From Phialocephala subalpina (lineage: Eukaryota > Ascomycota > Leotiomycetes > Helotiales > Mollisiaceae), in contig FJOG01000001.1 in the NCBI GenBank assembly GCA_900073065.1, forward strand, positions 3,042,366 through 3,106,365: 64,000 nucleotides of DNA, in the 5' to 3' direction. Below the pieces are notes generated by a model. That model was given only the letters and a program-made list of their open reading frames with translations, was not told where the DNA came from and ran no database searches. The stretch's first letter is position 1, and each line of letters opens with the position of its first letter. A program made the translations under genes and the position numbers. This document shows positions 35,571 through 47,562 of the stretch, piece after piece.

Positions 35571-38500
35571 GAGCGTAGACCGATTTGATGAGACGCTTAT
35601 ACGCTTTTTTGTTCGAGGGCTTCTTAAACAAGGAGATACAAGTACCGAATTAGCTACGGAAAGGATGGGAGATATTAGCGCCGACAATTGCTTTATCGAT
35701 AACCACGTGGCGGAGAGGAATAATTTTGTTCTTAACGCTAAGTGCGACGTATCCTTTACGACCCTTGACGAACACGTTTTCTAGGTTTCTAATTGCTACG
35801 ACTTAGACTTCACTATTACTAATAACCGTGGGCAGACTCGTGACTTCAAGTAGCGCTTCTACGGCTGCGATAAGTCGAGTTATAAGATGATACTAAAAAA
35901 AGACTAGTTTATTAAGAAGGGTACTAGTATTTACGATTAGCTAACGGGGAGATGGGCTTACGCGGCAGCCTGGGATAATATTGAGGTTTTAGGCCCCTCC
36001 GAGTTTACGGAGCTTCTCAAAACCGAACTAGATACCGAAGCCCATACGGTCTTCCTTAGGAGAGGAGAATGCGGTTATTTGATCAATTACAAGAAGTGTA
36101 AGTACTCAAGTTTAAAAGTAGAATTACTTACTCCTTAAAAGTCGGAGATATCGAGGGTTTTTATAACTACTCAAAAGTAGGAGATTACTCTATCGAAGTA
36201 TCTCTGGGGCTGTAAGGATATTTTCGACGAAAAGGCAGCTTCTATCCTTCCCGAATAAGGTGGATACGAGCATACGATTGAAACAGAGGGTCAAGTGCCT
36301 TACGGGCCCCTGTATAACCTCTTAGAACTTCAATTCGCGGCACTTCGCGATTATATCGCAACTTCTCTCGAAAAGGGGTGGATACGCCCTTCTACTAGCC
36401 CTGCGGGAGCCCCTATACTCTTCGTGCCTAAAAAGGACGGAGGCTTAAAGCTCTACGTGGATTACAAAGGTCTCAATAAAGTGACGATTAAAAACCGATA
36501 CCCTTTACCTTTAATTGACGAGACTTTGGACCGCTTTACAAGTGCCCAAATCTTCACTAAATTAAATTTGAAAGACGCTTACTACCGCATACGAATTCGG
36601 GGGGAAGACGTTTAAAAGACAGCTTTTCGGACCCGTTACGGTCACTTTAAATACTAAGTAGTGCTATTCGGATTAACGAACGCGCCAGCAACTTTCTAAG
36701 CGTATATCAACGGAGCTCTTTCGGGCCTATTAGACCACTTTATCGTGGTTTACTTAGATAATATCTTGATCTACTCTCGAGATTTTATTGAGCACGAGTC
36801 GCACGTACTTCAAATGATAGAAAGGCTCCGCAAATACAAGCTTTACGCTAAACTCAGCAAATGTGAGTTTAATAAGAAGCAAGTAGAGTTTCTTGGGTTT
36901 ATTATTAATTGCGACGGAATACACCCAAACTCGGAAAGGGTCCGGACAATCGTCGAGTAGTTTGAACCAACTTCCTTTCGAGAAGTTCAAGTTTTCTTAG
37001 GGTTTGCCAACTTTTACCGCCGTTTCGTGCACAAGTTCTCTGGCGTGGCTGTAGGCCTCTCAAAGCTACTTAAAGGCATGGAGAAGGGCGTAAAGTCTGG
37101 AGAGTTTGTATTTACAACGGAAGCTAGATAGAACTTTAAAGACTTGAAGGAAGCCTTCACTAAAGCACTATTCTTAATCCATTTCGACCTAGCGAAGAAG
37201 ATTCGTCTAGAAATTGACGCGTCGAAATTTGCTATCGCAAGGACTTTATTACAATAAGAAGGCCCAAAGGGTAGTTCAAAGCGTCATTAGCACTTCGTAG
37301 CCTTCTTTTCCCGTAAGATCAGCGACGCGGAAAGAAACTACGCAACTTACGATAAAGAGCTATTAGCGATTATCGAGAGCTTTAAGGAGTGGCGATACTA
37401 CTTTGAGAGTACTAAGCATACTATAGAAGTGATCACTGATCACAATAACTTTAAATATTAAGTAAATACTAAGTATTTGGAAGGGCGACAAGCAAAATGG
37501 GCTATGTATCTTACCTTTTACGACTTTGAGATTATCTACCGGAAAGGCTCGTTGAATCCAGCAGATGGATCAAGTCGCCGATCGGATTATAATGATGAGT
37601 CACTTGAAAAAGCCCTTAAAGACTCCTAGTTTCCTACTTTCTAGAACAAGCTAAAAGGAAAGTTTGCAATTGCAGTCCGCGATATTTCAATCGGATTAGA
37701 AGCATCTCCGACTATACGACGCTTATTCGCGACGTATAAGTCGAGTTTAGCCTTAGTTGATGAATAGAGAGATCTCGACTAGGAAGTCCAAACCAGTAAT
37801 TTGGAAGTAGGGGCTGGAGACCTCCGAGACCCCGCTTTAAAGGCTATAAACGACTGTCTATCCATAGACAAAGTTTCTGATGGGGAGTATAGCGATCAAA
37901 ACCTCCAATCGTTAATAGATTTAACTAATTGCAAACAATTAATCCCAAGATCATAGATATGTGCGGTAACGCGTTCGAGCACCGCGCTAGCGCCCTTTAC
38001 CGACCCCGTTATAGACCTCATTTTACTGTCGCAGTAAAACGATGAGTATAGTAAATCAATACGGGCCGATAAAACGCGCAAAAAAAACTCTTAAAAGCAG
38101 GAAATCTGGCAAGCCGATAAATAGGGACTTCTGCGCTAAAATAGCAGAGTTTTTGTGCCTTATAACCTTGCACTTAAAGCCGAAGTCGTGAAGCTTCATC
38201 ACGACGACCCTTTAGCAGGCCACTTCGGCGTAAATAAGACGCTAAAACTTATTCGAAGAGCCTACTATTAAAGAGGGCTTAAAGACGACGTTCGTGATTA
38301 TATTCGTGAATGCGACGTCTATTAGAGAGTCAAGGCCAGGCGTCACGCGCTTTACGGGCTTCTTAGCACCTTACCGCAACTTGCTGGGCCCTAGTCGGAA
38401 ATATCAATAGATTTTATTACAGGACTACCCCCTTATAAAAATCCTAGTGGCAACGACTTCGACAGTATACTCGTCGTCGTCTGCCGTTACTCAAAGATGG

Positions 38501-39590
38501 CTAAGTATATCCCCTGCCATAAAACTATTAATGCTCCCGAGCTAATTACCTTATTATAGGACAGAGTTTTCAGCAACTTCGGGACCCCTAACAGTATTAT
38601 TTCGGACCGAGGCAGCGTCTTTACTTCAAAGTTTTAGTCTGCACTTTGTTTTTATCTCTTTTACAAGCAACGGCTCTTTATAGCGTTCTATCCTCAAATT
38701 GACGGGCAGACTAAGCGCCAAAACCAAGTGCTTAAACACTACTTACGCTACTATTGCAACGCTAGAAAAGACAACTAGGCAAGTAAACTCTCGTTCGCAG
38801 AGTTTACTTATAATAGTTCGAAGTACCAAACGCTTTAAACGACCCCCTTTAAAGTCGTCTACGGCTACAACCCACGTCTACTATAGAACCCTAAGGACAG
38901 GCTTCAGGGGGAGGTACCAATTGCGCGACAACGAGCAGAAGCTTTGAAGAAGGAAAGAAGAGACCTTTAAAAGCTCTAAGATCGCGCGCAGAAAAACAGG
39001 GAGAAGTACTACAATAAGCATAGGCTCGATAAGCACTTCGCGATAAAGTCATAAGTCTTATTATCTACGAAAAACATCCGGCTGAAACCAAGGAAACTCG
39101 CCCCTAAGTTCATCGGGCCATTTCAAATCGAGGAGTGTATTAGTAAAGCCGCTTATAGGCTCAAACTACCCTCTCTATACTCACAGCTCCACCCTATTTT
39201 CCACGTCTCTCTCCTCGAGGAGTATATCGCTAGCGCCGGAAAACAACCGGAAGACTTCCTTACAAGCGTCAACCCGGAGCTCGCTAACGACGACAACGAA
39301 CAAGAATAGGAGGTAGAGACTATCTTAAATCATAAACAAAATGGCCGTAGCTAAGACCGCAAATATCTAATCAAATGGAAGGATTGGCCGGAGGACCATA
39401 ACACTTGATTACCAGCTTACTTCAACCTCAAAAACGCGAAGGAGTTATTGGACTCCTACGATAAAAATCACGGTCTCAGAGAAGCTCAATCACTTAAGCG
39501 CCGCAAGGGCCCCGAACTACCCCCCTCGATAAAAGACCAAGTAGTAGAGAAGCCAAAACGGAAGCGCGGTAAACCTCGGAAATACGCGTA
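35571..39590 (+). pseudogene. Retroelement pol: RT, RNase H, integrase, chromodomain (inactivated)
   Basis: RT lies at about 36290-36960 ([29 protein letters not shown], the altered YLDNILIYS, LGFI). RNase H lies at about 37190-37600 (LEIDASKFAI, YDKELLAIIESFKEWRYY). The integrase has the HHDDPLAGHFGVNKT zinc region (about 38190), SIDFITGLPPYKN and SDRGSVFTS with its two Asp, and the third acidic residue changed to Lys at about 38713. The chromodomain at 39310-39480 (KYLIKWKDWPEDHNT) has a stop in place of Trp. The protease part (35600-35850) is poorly defined. Confidence 0.9.
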
Positions 39591-39789
39591 GACCGCTTGC
39601 TTTTATTTTGTTTTGTTTGTTTTTTAATCATATAAATCGACAGAAATCCATTAATTAAAATCTGTTTCATTGTATAATGGCTTAATGGCCCCGAGTATCT
39701 CGCTAGAAGGGGTCTTATAACCGAAAAACGCCGCAGAACTTATACGCCAAAAAGCAAAACACCTTGGAAACGCTAGAGCTCAAACCTCC

Positions 39790-40617
39790 TTCTCAAATTA
39801 CCGCAGTACTTCCGCAAGGATACTATTATCATCCTCCTCCTCCTCATCGACAATAAAGTGCTAAAAAGAGTTAGCAATAGCCACCGAAGTCAGCTAGACA
39901 CATACCGCAAGTCGAAAGGAAGCGTTAAAGCCCTTAATAGCGGCAATCAACTCTCTCAAGACTTGAAGCTTCATAATCTCAGCGCTAAAAGCGCCAGGGA
40001 CACTAAGCTTATAAGCGTCTATCCTTATCTGCGTAGTGATTTTCACACTAATAGCGTAGAAGTTTCTAAAAGACTACTCGAAGTATTAATACAACTCCAA
40101 AAGTAGTAGGCTGGCCGGACTTACTTCGAGGGCGTGCCACTCATTAAAGACCTCTTCCAAGGAAGACTCCTTATCTACCTTAATACGCCGAGAAGAGTCA
40201 ATTAACTCGAACTTGGCCTAAAACTCCTCTAAATCGAAGTTAAAGCAAAGGTCGTGAGCTATATCTTCCAAGAAAGCCTTAGCGCAATCTTCCAACTCAC
40301 GGAACAGCGCATAGAGCTTATATAGGATCTACATTAGTTAACTATGTCAAAGGTACTTTAAGAGCCAAATATACCTTCTCACAAAGGCTTCCCTTATTAC
40401 TACACTTCTCACAATTCTTCGAATTAGGCTTCGACTTACACTTATACTAAAGGTCTACCATCAAGTGCTTAAAGCAACGGAGACAGCGCCCGACCCTAAG
40501 CCAGGCGGTGTTAGTCTCCTTACGGAGACGTTTATTTGGGTTGATTCTTCCGGCACCTTTACGCTTCTTACCCGCAGTAGAAGCAAAAAGAGCAGACTGG
40601 ACAGAGGTAGTCGACAT
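39790..40617 (-). pseudogene. Antisense Cys-rich reading frame inside the retroelement
   Basis: On the strand opposite gag-pol, an ATG at 40617 opens a basic N-terminus (AGKKRKGAGRINPNKRLRKE). A Cys cluster follows, spaced C-x2-C, C, C-x2-C, C (CLRCFKHLM, YKC, CEKCSNKGSLC), and then an acidic, helix-rich region of about 150 codons that reads coherently across several TAG/TAA codons with at least one frame change. The pattern suggests a zinc-binding protein encoded by the element and damaged by the same mutations. I do not recognise a family. Confidence 0.5.
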
Positions 40618-41320
40618 ATCGAGCAAAAGTTGGAAGATTTGAGGAAGCTTCTAAGGCTCAATTAAAAAAGCACGAAATGATCTAGAGAGACTAAGCATAA
40701 AGGGAGCATCGCTCGGTTATATAAAGGGGCTCGCAGCCTCGCTTCGCGACCTTGGGGAGTCACGCTGTACCGGATTAGGAATGGATCACCCCGATTCTGA
40801 CTAGTCAGATGGCGTAAAACGCCCGCGACCACGGCCCGAACGCCAACTAGCCCTTTAATTACGACGCTCTATTGAGAAAACGCGATGCGGGAGTTATATT
40901 GCAAGGGCTTAAAGTTTATTTAGGAGGTTGTTTGTTTCTTTTGAAGTCCAAAGGGTCTTTGCCAAAGTATATAAAGGTCTTCGTGCTACTCCACTTATGA
41001 GGGGAGTAAGCCACTACTTTATTTACTAATCAGCGGGGCAATTATTGCTATAATTGCTATGGAGATACAGTAAGCTCCCGCTCCCGGTTTCAGCTTACGA
41101 GAAGATCTTCCCATTCATATATTCTTACGATACGCTATCGGTAAGCCACTGAGATTAGCCTACCGATTTAATGGAAACAGACCAATCAAGGGGCACTCTT
41201 ATCCCGTACTTGTGCAGCTTGAACCTCACAGAGGACGTAGGGGCAGCGGAAGCTTACAGCAACCGTTACGGAGAGTTAATGAGGCCTATGATAGAGATCT
41301 GATACCGAGGACGGTATCGT

Positions 41321-41332
41321 AGAGAGGGGGAA
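41321..41332 (+). other. Polypurine tract
   Basis: AGAGAGGGGGAA ends 3 bases before the 3' LTR, the expected place for the plus-strand primer. Confidence 0.7.
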
Positions 41333-41335
41333 TCG

Positions 41336-41597
41336 TATCACGTGTAGGATTGGGTGTCTTACTGGCGCAGCCTCTGGTTGGCTTACAGCCACCACCTAAA
41401 GCTGCGTAGCCTCTATAACTTACGTAGAGCTCGCGTAAGCTTACGCGTAGCGTAAGAGGTCTTACGGGGGCTATGCGGTTATTATTCTTAGGCTGTTATT
41501 CTGTATATAGGGGCTCTTTGAATCTCTGGCAAAAGGATAGAGATTAGTCTAGTACTAATCTGACCTATTGTTGCCTCCTTCTATTCTATACCTCACA
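41336..41597 (+). repeat. 3' LTR, 262 bp
   Basis: It begins TATCACG (the terminal TG mutated to TA) and ends CTCACA. It matches the 5' LTR over its whole length. Confidence 0.93.
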
Positions 41598-42505
41598 TAT
41601 AAATATTTTTAATTCTCTAATAAAAATATTCTTTTATATAATTAGAATAATTTATTTTAAATTTAATATATTTATATATNNNNNNNNNNNNNNNNNNNNN
41701 NNNNNNNNNNNNNNNNNNNNNNNNNNNNNNNNNNNNNNNNNNNNNNNNNNNNNNNNNNNNNNNNNNNNNNNNNNNNNNNNNNNNNNNNNNNNNNNNNNNN
41801 NNNNNNNNNNNNNNNNNNNNNNNNNNNNNNNNNNNNNNNNNNNNNNNNNNNNNNNNNNNNNNNNNNNNNNNNNNNNNNNNNNNNNNNNNNNNNNNNNNNN
41901 NNNNNNNNNNNNNNNNNNNNNNNNNNNNNNNNNNNNNNNNNNNNNNNNNNNNNNNNNNNNNNNNNNNNNNNNNNNNNNNNNNNNNNNNNNNNNNNNNNNN
42001 NNNNNNNNNNNNNNNNNNNNNNNNNNNNNNNNNNNNNNNNNNNNNNNNNNNNNNNNNNNNNNNNNNNNNNNNNNNNNNNNNNNNNNNNNNNNNNNNNNNN
42101 NNNNNNNNNNNNNNNNNNNNNNNNNNNNNNNNNNNNNNNNNNNNNNNNNNNNNNNNNNNNNNNNNNNNNNNNNNNNNNNNNNNNNNNNNNNNNNNNNNNN
42201 NNNNNNNNNNNNNNNNNNNNNNNNNNNNTTTTAAATATATTATATAATATTTTATAATTTTGCTTTTCAAATTTTATTTCTTTAATATGAAATTAAATTT
42301 AATTATAAATATAAATATTATAATAAAAATTATTTATTTAATATAAATATAAAAATATTCAAATTAAAATCTTGATTAAAATAAAAACTATTAATCATAA
42401 TTAATTTAAACCAAATCAAAATATTTTAATTCGGATTAATTTTTTCGATTAATTTTCATTATATTAATCTATTCTGTAAATATACCAATCAGTGAAGTCT
42501 CCAGG
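41598..42505. other. AT-only DNA with a 549-base assembly gap
   Basis: It starts with the second TATAAA target-site copy (41598-41603). Bases 41680-42228 are N. The rest is nearly pure A/T up to about 42460, immediately before the Dicer-like stop codon. Confidence 0.9.
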
Positions 42506-45500
42506 TTACTCCTTAGAATCCAGAATCCTAAGAGCTTGCTCTGCCGCTCTGATCATAGCTCCTTGCTTACAAGGGGCTGTTTGAGCGTCGCCAATTTGTC
42601 TTCCGTCTACTCGAACTATGCAACGATAATTGTTCGCTGAAGTTGACTCTGGTCTGTAAATTACGCTCCGATCGCCAACCAATTCTCCCAACCGGTTCTT
42701 TGGGTGCATGATGTCCACATTGTCCTGCATTAATCGACGCATGATAGGGAGTATTTTGAGTTTCTCAGCAAGCAGAGAACACTGGAGTATATCTCCATTA
42801 CTGTCAGCATACACCGCGCCAAACAAGCTCCGCACGATTTCAGAGAAATATGCGTTGGCCTCCAAATTTGCAAGGTCTCGCCAAGGATAAGTCATACCAG
42901 AGGCCAGTGCAAGCCGAATGCCCTGAAGGGTTTCGGCATGCTTTTGGAGGAATTCTGCTCTGTCAGACACGATTTCAGAGTGATCAAGCCTCATAAAACT
43001 CCATAAAGGGATATTTCTTTGGCGCTGTACTTTGCAAAATTGACCAGGGCCAGATTGCTGGATATCGTGATAATCCAAACTTAAAGATGTATCGATACAG
43101 AGAAAAGCCAAAAACTCCTTGTTGATGGTAGCGGCCCGGAGAAGTTGTAGCTGGTTGCCTGAAACTATTTCGTTCTCATGATATAAAGATTCAACAATGA
43201 TCATACTCAGAACACTGCTGCCAAGGACTGCTAGCCTTCCATATGAATAGGTTGCCAGGTCTTGTTCACACGAAGGATGTGTCATTGCTTCTGTCAAGAT
43301 TGAGGTGTTATGGAACTTGTATCCCATCAACATTTCCAATGTCCCAAAATGAGGGCCCCCACCTAACTCTCGTCGACCGCAGGCCATCCTTAGAGAACAA
43401 TCCGCAGGGTGTTCTAGGAGCTCTGGTATGAAGATCTGGGCACACTGGAGAGCTGTTTTGAGCTTCCCTTGTAGGTACGCCGTGCCGATTAAAGCCTCAA
43501 CAACATTCGCTATTGCCTTCTTTGAAAGGTCTCTTGTTCTTCCAATATCACCAGCATAGGTGTCTGGTGTGTTCGGAAATTCGGAGGACCTTTCCTGACA
43601 TGACTTTGTAACGATGAATTTATCTAGCCCGGTCCGCAGGGCCATTTTGGATATATGTGCGTTCGAGATGATTAACTTTCTCTTAGCAGAAAGGCACCCC
43701 TCATGCCAAGTGGTATGTGCAGTAAATAGTTTGCCCATGACCAGAAAGTCCAAGACAGTATCTCCAAGGAAGGCAAGACCAGTGTTGTTTGACTGAGCAT
43801 TGGCAGAGGGCAAGCAGAGGGCTTGAGCAACCAGGTCTACTCTGTTTAAGTGCACGTTGAGCTGGAGTCTGTCCACCATTTCCCCACCCAACAACAGAGT
43901 TTCTAGATGATAAAGTATGTGTGGCACGAATTCAGCGAATCGATTGTGATCGTGCAGCCATTTTGTGACGTTTGTGGCTTCTGCTTCTTGAGATATAGGG
44001 ACAGAGACGAGGGGCACCGCTGAACGTGTCCCGTGGTGTTGTTCTAGAGGAGCATCACGTGACCCTTCGAAATTGTCGATCGAGAAATGTCGAATCCATG
44101 CTCGAAGCTCATCTTGTGTTATTGGCGGTGCAAATTGAGCTAAGGAGCTATTTTGGCAGCTAGTGATACAAGTACCACAGACTTTCTGTAATATTGATTT
44201 GGTGCCGGCTGGACATGAACCAAGATGAAAATTGACTAGATCTGTAATCTCTTCTGAGTCGTCGATGCAAATCTCGCACCGGATCCCTTGCTCTGGTAAT
44301 GGAGACCACGGCAGTGAACATATCTGGGTTGGAAGCATGAGCTTTGTCGAAACAACCACTTCGCCTGCGACCCGAACCTTGACGGAATTCAGGTATCTTT
44401 TTTTCGTGGTAGCGCTTTTCTTGGCTATGTCAAGCCATGGGTTGTGTTGTTGCTGAATCTTAACCATGGAAGATAAATCTTCTGTAGACTTCGTCTCTTC
44501 GAACTCATCTCCTGGCAGCAATGGCAATATATTATCATTCAATAAACCGGCCTTGTAGAGTCCCACATAGGCTTGGAATGCTGCATCTTTGGCTGCCATA
44601 TTCTCCTTTTGCCAGCTACGGAGCGATGATGCTTGACGAACGGAAGGATGAACTGAGTTTGGAAGTGTCACGAATCCCCGGATGAGACCTGTGGTACTTT
44701 CTGTTTGGAAGGTGAATGTTGGGCGACTGTCCAAGTAGCGATAGGCAGGCAAGGTTGCACAGAAATGGTGTAAATGCCCTACGGCTTCGTCTAGAGTGAG
44801 TCTCGCCCTGGGAAAGTCAGCTATGTAAGAGGCCTGTGTGGGTTTTACCAACCCAGTTGATTCAATTCTCAAAGTCATAGAGTCGTCCTCGATCTCATCA
44901 GGAACTCTGCGCTCTTTATCATCTAACTGCCGTGACTCTCTCATATACTCCTCAATCATCTCAGACTCCATTCTCTCCCAGGCTGCTCCCAGATCTGGAT
45001 TATCATCTGAAGATAACAAGATCATAAACGTAGATTTCTCATGTCTTGCTCTACCTCGCCTTTGAATGAACGACTTCAAATTTGGCGGTTTGTTGAAACA
45101 GATGACTACATTGCATGCTGATACGTCAATGCCTTCCTCAAGGGCGCTGGTGGCGATGATAATATTTTTGCTGCCTTCACAAAAATTCTTTAGTACTTCT
45201 CTCTGACATTTCTGATCTAGGAGGTCGGCCAATTCCGTCGTTCTACTTTGATTTGTCGAGGTACCCACGAATGTACCGCTGGTGAAGAGATTCTTCGTTT
45301 CGGGGTGTTCTGAGAGAAGTTGACAAAGTGCAATAGCGGTTACTCGCTGCTCGACAAAGATAAGGCCTCGGAAATCCTTGTTATAAGCACCTTTCAAAAA
45401 ACGAAAGAGGTAGTCACATTTATTTGAGATTTTTTGAAGTGACGGAGGGTTTAGAGACTCGGCAACTGGAATTTGCCCTAGCGTATTGAGGATGTGGATC

Positions 45501-46791
45501 CTTTCTTCATCTTTCCAGTCGAGGTGTGTATTTTGTTGTAAATGCATAGATAATGTTGCACGAGATATTGTAGCGGAAATGTAGTAGTCAGAAGCCCAAG
45601 CTCCAAGTTCTTGTTGAATATATCGAGACCGAGCAGAGAATCTCTTTAGCTGTTCTTGTGCGGATGTGCTCCAATTTCGTCCTCTCATAGAGCTTTTAGA
45701 GAGACCTGCGGTTTCTTCTGCAGACAGGAGACAAGGTTTGTACCCCAACCATTGGTTCTCAGAGTCTTGAACACGGTCGAGTAGCGATTTCAACGTAGAA
45801 GACTGTGCTTTGGAGCTGAGACCATTTTCAGGATAGACAATTTTGATCAGCTCAGGAATGTGGACATGCCGGGCCAGCTCCTGCCGGTTGATGCGAGGAG
45901 TCTTAGTAATTGAATCCAGATTGGCCTCAATAACTCTTTCGTGTAATAAGTTAGTGAATACCATAGATTATACATCAAATGCAAACTCAGTGCATAGAGT
46001 TCAACTTACCGAAGTTCTTCCGGTTTTGACCGTACAATGGGACTGGCGGTCAGGCCTAGAATCTTGGGTCTGGAAGTCGAACCCAACTCTGCCCCCCGAT
46101 GGTGATAGTATCCCTTCATAATCTTGTTGGCGGGGTGGTTACGGACACAGTGGTGCGCTGTTGGGTCATATGATTAACTGAGTCGGAAAGCAGGAAGGAT
46201 GCTAACCCTCATCAAATATCAAGAGTGCCAACTTTGCCATGACTACAAATCCATGACTTAACGCGTCAGCCAAAACTGCATACGTAGATACTACTATCCG
46301 CGCTCCAGAGAGTGCAGTATCCCAGATATGCTGCGAGCTCCATCGGTCGACGTTATCACGACCCAACAATAGCCTTATTCCTACTGATGGTAGGTGAAGA
46401 GAGAGGACATTGTATTGTTGTTCGCAAAGTGAAACAGTTGGAGCCAAGAACCATATTATCTAGTAATTATCATTAGCAGCAGTGAATGCCGACGGGCAGA
46501 TATAGATGACCTGTGAAGCTTGACAGATTTCAAGTTCTGCAGAAATGCGTAGTACTGCTCTACCAGGGCAATTGAAATTAGCTACGTAGTGTCCTTTCAC
46601 TAGAGTTAAACTTACATTTGAGTCTTCCCACTTCCAGTGCCCATCTGTTAATTCGTCAATATTCATCTCTTCGGGCTTATGGCTTCACTGACAGCAACGA
46701 TGATGTTTCCTTTCAAACTTTCTTCCAACATCTCTAGCTGGTAAGCCCGGGGGCGTATATTCGTCTCTGCAAGTAGTCCCAGCGTGGCCAT
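42506..46791 (-). CDS. Dicer-like protein (DCL2-type) with degenerate RNase III active sites
   Basis: Six exons (46791-46693, 46644-46616, 46559-46511, 46459-46207, 46157-46010, 45935-42506) join in frame to 1335 residues. Domains in order: DExD helicase with Walker [10 protein letters not shown] (34-42) and DEAHHC (142-147); helicase C with QRRGRAR; Dicer dimerisation domain; RNase IIIa; RNase IIIb; a dsRBD-like C-terminus. Canonical Dicers cut dsRNA into small RNAs. Here RNase IIIa reads [11 protein letters not shown] where the family has E-R-L-E-F-L-G-D: Glu is Ala914, Asp918 is kept, and the later Asp/Glu pair is Asn1003/Glu1006. RNase IIIb reads [12 protein letters not shown], with Ala1095 and Ser1099 for Glu and Asp, and Glu1225/Arg1228 for the second pair. 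Five of eight metal-ligand positions are non-acidic. The helicase motifs and the long open frame are intact, suggesting a retained non-cleaving role (inference). Confidence 0.92.
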
Positions 46792-47562
46792 CTTTCAGAT
46801 AGTTTCGTCTGTAAGGTGTGCAAACAAACTAGTGAGAAGTTTGTCGAAAAGTCTAGTAGAAATTTCTTGATAATCAGAATCACTGATCGGAAACACTCTC
46901 CAAAAGAGACCGATGGTCAAGATGACAAAAAAGTCCCTATTAAGTGAGGCTGGGAAATCACAAACATATTGCGAATCAAAAAATTCGACCTAAATTTCTA
47001 ATCTTAGATCTTGGTCCATGAGGATGCTTATTCAGCAATACAACCACGCGAATCATCATGGAGCACGAACTACATAAGGATAACCATGCAGAAATTAACA
47101 CCAACGACGTAAGCCTCACTCGCAGAAGCCTCTTGTAGGTCCCAGGAATTTGTAAGCTACTTATCCTTAATTGGATGAAAACTCGTTAGATCGCCTCGCT
47201 TTTGAGGCCCACTGGAGGCCCACTGGAGGCCTACTGGAGGCCTACTGGAGGCCTCAGAATTCGATTTCTTTCTTCTCGATTCTGTCATCGTTATTGGTGT
47301 TCTGGGGTTTAAGGGGATGAGCATGATCTGTATGGGTGGGTAATCCTGGGTTTCCCATCAGATTGTCAACCCAATACCAAACTTATTCCCTTAATAGGAG
47401 TGTTCATTGCAGCCGCCGAACAGAGTGAAGGTAGAACTATATGCTGTGCAAAAGGTAGAAACGGAACGCATCTAAAGCTGAGGTACTGGAGATTTTAGTT
47501 TTTTGGTCAGTGGGAAGGTTACTGGCTGAACAACCGTCCTAATAGACACCAACACTCAATCC
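46792..47562. promoter_or_regulatory. Shared divergent promoter region, Dicer-like / deaminase
   Basis: 771 bp separate two start codons facing away from each other, so both promoters lie here. It contains an 11-bp minisatellite at 47204-47255. No reading frame is supported. Confidence 0.6.
47204..47255. repeat. 11-bp minisatellite GAGGCCYACTG, 4.7 copies
   Basis: Four full units start at 47204, 47215, 47226 and 47237, followed by a partial unit. The variable base is C in the first two and T in the last two. Confidence 0.95.

Larger units (their letters stand above)
33493..41597 (+). mobile_element. Ty3/Gypsy chromovirus LTR retrotransposon, complete but inactivated
   Basis: The element is 8.1 kb: 262-bp LTRs, a gag-like region from 33809, protease/RT/RNase H/integrase in the usual Gypsy order, a C-terminal chromodomain, an antisense reading frame, a polypurine tract and a target-site duplication. 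The internal frame is interrupted by dozens of TAG and TAA codons in place of Gln and Trp. Key residues are lost: the gag knuckle has Tyr for its first Cys, the RT motif reads YLDN rather than YxDD, and the integrase Glu of the GQTER block is Lys. Each of these fits a CpA-to-TpA change on one strand, the RIP signature. It sits inside AT-only DNA, so it landed in an older repeat graveyard. Confidence 0.95.

Noticed and set aside
41617..42270. Minus-strand open frame across the second N gap
   Set aside because: It consists of unknown bases and AT-only sequence; no coding evidence.
45843..46121. Plus-strand frame across the Dicer-like exon 5/6 junction
   Set aside because: The minus strand gives conserved helicase motifs with good introns here.
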